DNA of 13,718 nt from an uncultured Cellvibrio sp. (lineage in GTDB: Bacteria > Pseudomonadota > Gammaproteobacteria > Pseudomonadales > Cellvibrionaceae). Shown piece after piece: positions 7,573 through 13,718 of this stretch (its first letter is position 1; each line of letters begins with the position of its first letter). The stretch is taken from assembly GCA_946482345.1 (NCBI GenBank), contig CAMLRJ010000037.1:1-13718 (forward strand), given 5' to 3'. Both the position numbers and the translations under genes were made by a program. Under the pieces are notes generated by a model. It ran no database searches and was not told where the DNA came from. It worked only from the letters and a program-made list of their open reading frames with translations.

Positions 7573-7582
7573 AAACCGGTTT
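7573..7582. promoter_or_regulatory. Palindrome AAACCGGTTT, possible LacI-type operator
   Basis: A perfect 10-base palindrome with a central CG sits 34 bases beyond the gntR stop and about 180 bases upstream of the TonB receptor. LacI-family sugar regulators often bind palindromes of this shape (family knowledge), and TonB receptors for carbohydrates are common targets in this kind of bacterium. No lacI-type gene is in the window. The rest of the 7392-7615 gap shows only the receptor RBS and a possible -10. Confidence 0.3.
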
Positions 7583-7615
7583 TTATTTTTGGTTGATAAA
7601 AGATCAATTAGAAAA

Positions 7616-8332
7616 TTACGCAAAATATTCCGGATGCTCTTTCGGAATTAATTCCAAAATTGCAAAAACATCTTGCAAATGAACGCTCATGGCAGTGGCA
7701 GCTTTGTCGGGGGAGCCTGATTTGATTGCTTTGATGATGGCGGTGTGTTGATTCAATATGCGTTTGTATTGGCCGCTGATGTGTAAGCTTAAGTTTCTAA
7801 CTCTGTCCATGTGCGCTTTTTCGGCTTCGATTAATTCGGCAGTGCGGAAATGGTTGGTTAATGTGGCAAGTGATTGGTGAAAATCGTCATCGAGATTTTG
7901 AAATGCCAGCGAGTCATCATCGGCTGCTGCTATTTTTTGATCATCGATAATTTTTTCGCATTTGCTCACAACTTGATCGCGCAATTCCTGATCTGCGCTT
8001 GCCAGTTGGCTGACCACAGCAATTTCCAGTGCTTCGCGAATAAACTGCGCCTCGTATATTTTGTTCATGCAAAGCTTGGTCACATAGGTGCCGCGTTGGG
8101 GGAGTACTTCTACAAATCCTCGATTGGATAATTTGATCAGCGCCTCACGTACCGGGGTTCGGCTCACACCAAATTGTTGTGCCAGAGCGGTTTCGGAAAT
8201 CAGTTGGCCGGGTTGTAATTCCATGCTGACGATGGAATCGCGGACGAAGCCAAAAATCTGACTGGCAGCAGGGCGGTCAAACGATAATTCTTTTCCTTCA
8301 ATTTTTAAGGCGATAGTCGAGGGTTTTGTCAC
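7616..8332 (-). CDS. GntR-family regulator, FadR/FCD subfamily
   Basis: Transcription factor of 238 residues. The N-terminal winged helix (about 20-88) has the typical SMELQPGQLISETALAQQFG, SRTPVREALIKLSNRGFVEV and PQRGTYV. The all-helical FCD ligand domain (about 92-228) carries D148, H152, H196 and H218, spaced like the metal site of FCD proteins that bind small carboxylates. I chose GTG at 8332 because AAGGA stands 6 bases before it and the protein then has normal length; the frame stays open to a GTG at 8434, which would add 34 untypical residues and cover the GTATAC site. It is divergent from the YdiJ-type dehydrogenase, a layout that usually means local control of that gene and itself. 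Ligand is unknown; a 2-hydroxyacid or a related carboxylate is the natural guess. Confidence 0.9.
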   Translation of the reverse strand: MTKPSTIALKIEGKELSFDRPAASQIFGFVRDSIVSMELQPGQLISETALAQQFGVSRTPVREALIKLSNRGFVEVLPQRGTYVTKLCMNKIYEAQFIREALEIAVVSQLASADQELRDQVVSKCEKIIDDQKIAAADDDSLAFQNLDDDFHQSLATLTNHFRTAELIEAEKAHMDRVRNLSLHISGQYKRILNQHTAIIKAIKSGSPDKAATAMSVHLQDVFAILELIPKEHPEYFA

Positions 8333-8433
8333 GTGTATTCCTTGGGAGAGGTTCCACTCGGGGTTGGGATTGTGCCTATAGTAGCTCAATTTTTTAATCG
8401 ATTTAACCTTTGTGATGCCAGGTCGAATGCACA

Positions 8434-8444
8434 CTTGTATACCT
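8434..8444. promoter_or_regulatory. GTATAC element between gntR and ydiJ, putative GntR operator
   Basis: CTTGTATACCT lies in the 233-base divergent region, 102 bases from the gntR start and 121 from the ydiJ start. It shares the 9-mer CTTGTATAC with the site upstream of yjcH, although its right half is imperfect. It is a reasonable autoregulatory operator candidate for the FCD-type regulator; this is inferred from position and sequence only. Confidence 0.4.
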
Positions 8445-8503
8445 TGCTGCAGGGTGGTGAAGCGGGCTGCCGCAGATTTTTATGAATTGACCTTGTGTGA
8501 TGC

Positions 8504-8533
8504 TTGGTTAGGGCAATCACTAATCGGTAGAAT
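8504..8533 (+). promoter_or_regulatory. Possible ydiJ promoter
   Basis: TAGAAT (8528-8533) matches the -10 consensus at five of six bases. The -35 region is weak (TTGGTT at 8504-8509, 18 bases away). A start near 8540 would give a leader of about 25 bases before the ATG at 8566. The weak -35 would fit a regulated promoter. Confidence 0.25.
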
Positions 8534-8565
8534 GCCAGTCCCTGTCAGATGTGATGTTAATGTCC

Positions 8566-11500
8566 ATGATTCCCGCCATAAACCAGACTTCCCCCGTTCA
8601 GGCCTTGTATTTGCGTTTTATGCAAACCTTGCCCGCACGTGGTTTTAAGGGTGATGTTAGCCCTGACTATGCCAACCGAACTGTGTTGGCGACCGACAAC
8701 TCGATATATCAGGTGTTGCCCCAAGGGGTTTTGTATCCACGTGATACGGACGACCTGCAAATTCTGGTGCGCCTGAGTCAGGAAGCTGAGTTCCAATCTA
8801 TTGTGTTGAGCGCGCGTGGTGGTGGAACCGGTACCAACGGGCAGTCACTAACAGATGGTTTGGTGGTGGACACCTCCAAACACATGAACAAAATTCTGGA
8901 AATTAATACCGAAGAAAAATGGGCGCGTGTGCAATGCGGTGTTGTGAAAGATCAACTCAACGCAGCGATTAAACCTCACGGACTTTTTTTTGCACCTGAA
9001 CTTTCCACCAGCAATCGCGCCACTATTGGTGGCATGATTAATACCGATGCATCAGGTCAAGGTTCCTGTCGTTATGGCAAAACGCGCGATCATGTGCTCG
9101 AATTAAAAACTGTTTTACTGGACGGCAATGAGTGGGTTTCTCATTCTATTGATGATGAAACTCTTGCAGAGATTCAATCGCAAAATAATCTTGTCGGAAA
9201 AATTCACCGCGAAATTGATTCCATTCAAAAGCAACATCATCAATTAATTGATGCAAAATTTCCCAAATTAAATCGTTGTTTGACCGGTTATGATCTGGCG
9301 CATATTCGCGACGAAAAAAATCATTTTAACCTCAATAATATTTTGTGTGGCAGTGAGGGGACTTTAGGTTTTATTACCGAAGCCAAAATCAATTTATTGT
9401 CTATTCCGAAAGTCAGTGCCTTGATCAGTGTGAATTATCGCGATTTTAATGCGGCACTACGTGATGCAACTGAATTAATGAAAGCCAATCCTACCTCGAT
9501 TGAAACGGTTGATTCAAAAGTATTGAATCTGGCGATGAATGACAGTGTGTGGCACAGCGTGGCTGAATTTTTTCCGGCGCCTGCATCAGGTGAAAAAATT
9601 CAAGGGATCAATTTGGTTGAATACACGGCGGATGACGATGAAACTCTGCGCGCTGAGATCAAACTGCTAACAGATTTATTAGATCAACCTGCTGTAAACG
9701 GTCGCATCAATTATTCAATTGCCTGGGGTAGCGATGCCGTCAATAAAATTTGGGGCATGCGTAAAAAAGCAGTCGGTCTACTAGGCAATGTTGAGGGCGA
9801 AATTCGCCCGGTGCCTTTTGTCGAAGATACGGCAGTACCACCGGAAAATCTCGCCGATTTTATTGTGGAATTTCGACAAGTCCTGGATGAATACAAACTC
9901 ACCTATGGCATGTTTGGTCATGTGGATGCGGGGGTGTTGCACGTTCGTCCGGCGTTAAACATGAAAGATCCTGAACAAGAAAAAATGGTGCGCGTTATTA
10001 CCGACAGGGTGGTTGCACTCACGCAAAAATATAACGGGCTCTTGTGGGGTGAACATGGAAAAGGCGTGCGTTCTGAATATGCGCCGGCATTTTTTGGTGA
10101 GTTGTATCCGCAGATTCAAAAAATCAAAGCCCTGTTTGATCCGCGCAATCAACTAAATCCTGGAAAAATTGCTACGCCTGCTGCCGATATTCCCTTATTA
10201 AAAATTGATCAAGTTGCAACGCGTGGGCAAACGGATCGAAAAATTCCGGTGCAAGTCTGGGAAAATTATCAGGAGGCTGTGCATTGTAATGGTAATGGAC
10301 TTTGCTACAACTGGAATCCCAACGATGCCATGTGCCCATCCTGGAAGGCAACGCGTGAACGCACCCATTCACCAAAAGGTCGCGCGTCTTTAATGCGTGA
10401 ATGGTTAAAACAATTAAGTGATCGTGGTGTTGATCCGCTCAAAGAATCGCAAAAGATCAGGGAATCTTCATTTATTCCAGGTTTACCGCGTCGCATAATT
10501 AATACCATTAACAAACGTCGTGGAGAATATGATTTTTCGCACGAAGTGAATCAGTCCATGCAGGCGTGCCTCGCTTGTAAATCCTGTGTGGGGCAGTGTC
10601 CGATCAAAGTGGACGTACCTGATTTTCGTGCAAAATTTCTTGAACTTTATTACGGGCGTTATCTGCGCCCAATAAAAGATTATTTTGTCGGTGGTTTGGA
10701 AACACTTTTACCCTGGTTGGCTAAAGTGCCCTGGCTTTACAATTGCATGATGAAACCGCAATGGGTGAAAAAAATCATGGCACGTTATGTGGGCATGGTG
10801 GATAGCCCCTTGTTAACCGGCATTAATTTACAGCAGGCTGCAAAAAAATTATCTATTCCCTATGCCACCCTGGAAGTGATTGCCAAACTTTCCGAAGATG
10901 AAAAATCACGTGCCGTTATTTTGGTGCAGGATGCGTTTACCAGTTATTTTGAAACCAAAGTGGTTGTGGACATTTTAACGTTTTTGAAAAAAATGAATTT
11001 TGTCCCTTTGATTGCGCCCTTCAAGCCCAATGGCAAGGCTTTGCATGTGCATGGTTTTTTACACAGGTTTAATCAAACCGCTGATGCCAACGCAACCTAT
11101 CTGAATGGTTTGGCGAGTGCAGGGATTCCGCTGGTGGGTGTTGATCCTGCGATGACATTAACTTATCGTGCCGAGTACAAGAAAATACTGGGTGATATGG
11201 CGCCAAAAGTGATGTTGATTCAGGAATGGTTAGTCAAGCACAGTTTGCATCTACAGCAGCAAATAAAATCGGCTAATCCAATAAAATTAACTGATTCAAC
11301 AGAATTCTTTTTGCTGGCACATTGCACAGAAAAAACCTATGTCGTGAACTCAACAAAAGAATGGCAACAGGTGTTTAGCTCTGTTGGGCAAAAATTGTCG
11401 GTGATAGAAGCCGGTTGTTGTGGTATGTCCGGTACCTTTGGTCATGAAACAGAAAATCTGGAAACTTCAAAATCACTGTATGCCATGTCTTGGCAAAAAA

Positions 11501-11628
11501 TGATGACCGCCAAACCTGCCGGTCGGTTTATGGCGACAGGTTATTCCTGTCGCAGTCAGGTTAAGCGTATAGAAAATCGGGAATTACCCCATCCACTTCA
11601 AATTTTATTACAACAGATCAGTGAATAA
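8566..11628 (+). CDS. ydiJ: FAD/4Fe-4S D-2-hydroxyacid dehydrogenase, YdiJ type
   Basis: Large oxidoreductase of 1020 residues that closely resembles E. coli YdiJ (about 1018), which to my knowledge is reported as a D-2-hydroxyglutarate dehydrogenase giving 2-oxoglutarate. The FAD-binding PCMH domain (about 40-270) has RGGGTGTNGQ at 84-93 and PELSTSNRATIGGMINTDAS; the FAD-oxidase C-terminal domain ends near DPRNQLNPGKI (about 525-535). Fe-S parts follow: CNGNGLC from C574, then CLACKSCVGQCP with C668, C671, C674 and C678, a classic cluster motif. The C-terminal CCG-type domain has C951-C952-G953 and GYSCRSQ. No signal peptide; probably cytoplasmic or at the inner face of the membrane, passing electrons to an unidentified acceptor. 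I chose ATG at 8566 because MIPAINQ aligns with the YdiJ start; in-frame starts lie at 8551, 8554 and 8560, none with a clear RBS. Oxidation of D-lactate instead is possible. Confidence 0.93.
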   Translation: MIPAINQTSPVQALYLRFMQTLPARGFKGDVSPDYANRTVLATDNSIYQVLPQGVLYPRDTDDLQILVRLSQEAEFQSIVLSARGGGTGTNGQSLTDGLVVDTSKHMNKILEINTEEKWARVQCGVVKDQLNAAIKPHGLFFAPELSTSNRATIGGMINTDASGQGSCRYGKTRDHVLELKTVLLDGNEWVSHSIDDETLAEIQSQNNLVGKIHREIDSIQKQHHQLIDAKFPKLNRCLTGYDLAHIRDEKNHFNLNNILCGSEGTLGFITEAKINLLSIPKVSALISVNYRDFNAALRDATELMKANPTSIETVDSKVLNLAMNDSVWHSVAEFFPAPASGEKIQGINLVEYTADDDETLRAEIKLLTDLLDQPAVNGRINYSIAWGSDAVNKIWGMRKKAVGLLGNVEGEIRPVPFVEDTAVPPENLADFIVEFRQVLDEYKLTYGMFGHVDAGVLHVRPALNMKDPEQEKMVRVITDRVVALTQKYNGLLWGEHGKGVRSEYAPAFFGELYPQIQKIKALFDPRNQLNPGKIATPAADIPLLKIDQVATRGQTDRKIPVQVWENYQEAVHCNGNGLCYNWNPNDAMCPSWKATRERTHSPKGRASLMREWLKQLSDRGVDPLKESQKIRESSFIPGLPRRIINTINKRRGEYDFSHEVNQSMQACLACKSCVGQCPIKVDVPDFRAKFLELYYGRYLRPIKDYFVGGLETLLPWLAKVPWLYNCMMKPQWVKKIMARYVGMVDSPLLTGINLQQAAKKLSIPYATLEVIAKLSEDEKSRAVILVQDAFTSYFETKVVVDILTFLKKMNFVPLIAPFKPNGKALHVHGFLHRFNQTADANATYLNGLASAGIPLVGVDPAMTLTYRAEYKKILGDMAPKVMLIQEWLVKHSLHLQQQIKSANPIKLTDSTEFFLLAHCTEKTYVVNSTKEWQQVFSSVGQKLSVIEAGCCGMSGTFGHETENLETSKSLYAMSWQKMMTAKPAGRFMATGYSCRSQVKRIENRELPHPLQILLQQISE

Positions 11629-11633
11629 AGATT

Positions 11634-13718
11634 ATGAAAATACTGTCATCGCTTTTCGGTAAAAAAAACAAACCTCAAATTCTCAAGGAAGCTGCTCCGG
11701 TGGTTGTTCCGGTGAAGCCTCCAAAGCCCGTGATTACGTTGGATGAGGTCAATCAGGCAGAAGATGAGCCGACCTTATTAAAATTGGCCAGCGATGGCGC
11801 TACCACGCAAGTGCGGCAAGCTGCCGCTGAAAAAATTCAATCGCGCGAAGTGTTGGAGTCTTTATCAAAAGTTGCAAAACAAAAAGATAAAAATGTTTTC
11901 AAAATCGTGAAAACAAAATTGGATGCTTTTAAAGCGGTTGATCAACAACAAGCGGAAATGGAACAGTTTGCAAAACGCATCAGTGAAAAAATGGAAAAAC
12001 ATTCACACCTTGATGCCGATGTCATGTTTAAAGCCAAATTGTCAGTATTGCAACAGGAATGGCAACAGGTGAAATCGGTTAGTGATCCTACTCGTCTTGC
12101 CTATGAAAAAGCACTTGCGATCTGTGAAGCAAAAATTCAGGCAAAAGCGCAAGCAATAGCCGCAGATGAAGAAAAAGAACTGCTGGATGCACAAGCTGTT
12201 ACTTTGGCAGAAGCCAGTGTTGAAGACCTTAAAAAAATCGCAGCTCAGGCTTTAACTGTTCCTGAATGGAGCCAGGATTTATTTCTTGAATATGAATCCA
12301 AAATTCAGGAATTAAGTAACGCAATGCGATTGGCAATGGTACGCAATTTACCGCTTGAGTATTTGGTTAAATCTTTCGAGCAGCGCAAACAACAATTGCT
12401 TAACTTGCTTGACCAGCTTAAAACCTCGGGAAGTGCACAAAGTCTTTTGTCGCAAATCAAAGCTGGTGAATCAAATGATTTGCAGCGTGCTGCGCAACAT
12501 AAATTCAACACGCTGCTTAAATCGGCAAATGAGTTTGGTGATCAAGTGGTCAGTGTGCTTGACAACGTCAAGCAGGAATTCATTGAATTTTCAAATCAAC
12601 GCAAACAATCGGAGCAAGCTGCGAAAGATGCTATCCGTGAAGTCAATGAATTATTGCGTAAAGGTTTGTGGTCGGCTGATCAGGGTTTTGTACGCAAAGC
12701 CAGAGCTATTCAAAAAGAATTGCTGGGTAAATTGGAGAAATTTTCTGAATTACCAAAAGGATTAAAAAATAAAATGGATGAGTTTGAACAAGCGTTATTT
12801 AAATTGGGTGATTGGCATGAGTTTGCCGTGACACCGAAAAAGGAAGCCCTGATTGCACAAATGCAAACCTTGGTTGGTTCGACAATGGCGCCTGCGGATA
12901 AAGCCACCAAGATTCATGATTTACAGGATTCGTGGAAAGAAGTCAGTAAAGGCGGCCAGCAACAAGATGATCAGTTGTGGAACGAATTCCAGCAGGCGTC
13001 GCAACAAGCCTATGCTCCTTGTAAAGAGTATTTTGAAAAACAGGCTGCCGAGCGTGAATTGCATTTGCAAAAACGCCGTGAGATGGTTACACAATTACAA
13101 ACTTATCTGCAGGCTTACGATTGGGCAAATGCGGTTTGGAAAGACGTAGAACAAACATTGAAAACAGCGCGTCAGGAATGGCAAACCTATTGGCCTGTAC
13201 CACGTAAAGCTGGCAATGAATTGCAAAAAGAATTCGAAGCATTGATGGAAAGTTTGTTTAACAAAATGTCCAGTGCTTACGATGCCAACAAGCAACAAAA
13301 ACAATCTTTGGTTGATCAGGCGAAACAATTGCTGGACAACAGTGATACCCGGGCAGCTTGTGATGCGGTAAAAAATTTGCAGGTTAAATGGAAAACTATA
13401 GGTAAAACCTGGTTTAAGGAAGATCAATCTTTGTGGACTGAATTTCGTCAGGCTTGCGATGCTGTATTTGTTCGTCGTCAGGAAGAATCGAATGCGGCGC
13501 AAGTTGAACGACAAACTATTTTGGATCAGGCCAATCAGTTGATTAATAATCTGCGTGATTTGTCTCGTCAGGATGTTGTTGATATTGCGACAGTTAAAAC
13601 ACAAATGGATTCAACACAGGAAGCCTTTTCTGCTTTGGATTTGCCGCGTGACCAAACTAAAAATTTACAACAGTCCATGCAAAATGCGGTACAAGCGATC
13701 AATGAAAAAATTCGTCAA
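11634..13718 (+). CDS. DUF349 repeat protein, 3' end outside the window
   Basis: The frame is open from ATG at 11634 to the last base (695 codons), so the C-terminus is missing. It starts five bases after the ydiJ stop and is probably cotranscribed. After a short basic N-terminus (MKILSSLFGKKNKP) come HEAT-like helices (LLKLASDGATTQVRQAAAEK, about 48-67), then long Gln/Lys/Glu-rich helical and coiled-coil stretches. At least three DUF349 repeats follow, marked by W434 (SWKEV, then LWNEF at W449), W516 (EWQTYW) and W586 (KWKTIG, then LWTEF at W601); the W-to-W distance within repeats one and three is 15 in both. No signal peptide, membrane segment or catalytic motif is visible, so it is likely a cytoplasmic scaffold or binding protein. 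DUF349 has no agreed function. The upstream RBS is weak (TAAAG), consistent with coupling to ydiJ. Confidence 0.9.
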   Translation, partial: MKILSSLFGKKNKPQILKEAAPVVVPVKPPKPVITLDEVNQAEDEPTLLKLASDGATTQVRQAAAEKIQSREVLESLSKVAKQKDKNVFKIVKTKLDAFKAVDQQQAEMEQFAKRISEKMEKHSHLDADVMFKAKLSVLQQEWQQVKSVSDPTRLAYEKALAICEAKIQAKAQAIAADEEKELLDAQAVTLAEASVEDLKKIAAQALTVPEWSQDLFLEYESKIQELSNAMRLAMVRNLPLEYLVKSFEQRKQQLLNLLDQLKTSGSAQSLLSQIKAGESNDLQRAAQHKFNTLLKSANEFGDQVVSVLDNVKQEFIEFSNQRKQSEQAAKDAIREVNELLRKGLWSADQGFVRKARAIQKELLGKLEKFSELPKGLKNKMDEFEQALFKLGDWHEFAVTPKKEALIAQMQTLVGSTMAPADKATKIHDLQDSWKEVSKGGQQQDDQLWNEFQQASQQAYAPCKEYFEKQAAERELHLQKRREMVTQLQTYLQAYDWANAVWKDVEQTLKTARQEWQTYWPVPRKAGNELQKEFEALMESLFNKMSSAYDANKQQKQSLVDQAKQLLDNSDTRAACDAVKNLQVKWKTIGKTWFKEDQSLWTEFRQACDAVFVRRQEESNAAQVERQTILDQANQLINNLRDLSRQDVVDIATVKTQMDSTQEAFSALDLPRDQTKNLQQSMQNAVQAINEKIRQ

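Noticed and set aside
8333..8434. Longer GntR protein starting at GTG 8434 (34 extra residues)
   Set aside because: The extra segment is not like known GntR N-termini, overlaps the putative operator, and GTG at 8332 has an AAGGA ribosome binding site at the right distance.
8506..8525. GGTTAG...CTAATC resembling the inverted repeat at 4215-4238
   Set aside because: One arm is mismatched and the arm spacing is 14 rather than 18 bases centre to centre, so it is probably chance.
8551..8565. ydiJ start at GTG 8551, ATG 8554 or ATG 8560
   Set aside because: ATG 8566 gives MIPAINQ, which aligns with the start of E. coli YdiJ as I remember it; the earlier codons have no better ribosome binding site. 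They cannot be fully excluded.
12355..13604. Other open frames at 12355-12765 (+), 12853-13149 (+) and 13095-13604 (-)
   Set aside because: They overlap the uninterrupted DUF349 frame, have no recognisable domains, and look like shadows of its coding sequence.
1..13718. Defence, CRISPR, phage, transposon or secretion system
   Set aside because: No repeats arrays, terminal inverted repeats, transposase, integrase, nuclease or toxin-antitoxin features were seen; the identifiable genes are metabolic, transport and regulatory.

Overview
The window looks like ordinary chromosome of a gammaproteobacterium with moderate GC. ActP, YjcH, a YdiJ-type flavoprotein and a large TonB-dependent receptor together suggest a Cellvibrionaceae-like or related heterotroph; the lineage is inferred from gene content and remembered protein similarity, not from a search. 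No rRNA, tRNA, CRISPR array, transposase, phage gene or defence system is visible, and no intergenic gap exceeds about 235 bases.

Layout. A small AT-rich gene of unknown function (20-319, +) faces a long run of minus-strand genes. Read in their direction of transcription these are: a FadR-type GntR regulator (8332 to 7616), a 1002-residue TonB-dependent receptor (7391 to 4383), a DesK/DesR-like two-component system (4190 to 2488, genes overlapping by 4 bases), and the yjcH-actP monocarboxylate permease pair (2347 to 393, genes also overlapping by 4 bases). Divergent from gntR, on the plus strand, lies a 1020-residue FAD/Fe-S 2-hydroxyacid dehydrogenase of the YdiJ type. Five bases after it begins a DUF349 protein that runs off the window's right edge.

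How the genes may work together. ActP/YjcH import acetate and similar short monocarboxylates; YdiJ oxidises a D-2-hydroxyacid (D-2-hydroxyglutarate in characterised relatives); the GntR/FCD regulator is of a type that senses small carboxylates. A shared 9-mer, CTTGTATAC, lies upstream of yjcH (inside the perfect palindrome TTGTATACAA) and in the gntR/ydiJ divergent region. These are the only two GTATAC hexamers I found in the window. This suggests one local carboxylate regulon, but it remains an inference.

The most unexplained stretch is the 192-base gap between the histidine kinase and the TonB receptor (4191-4382). It holds a strong plus-strand intrinsic terminator with no plus-strand gene before it, a plausible plus-strand promoter about 75 bases upstream (candidate small RNA), and a perfect 7-base inverted repeat around a possible promoter of the two-component operon. 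I found no clearly new multi-gene system; the candidate sRNA and the shared operator are the best leads.
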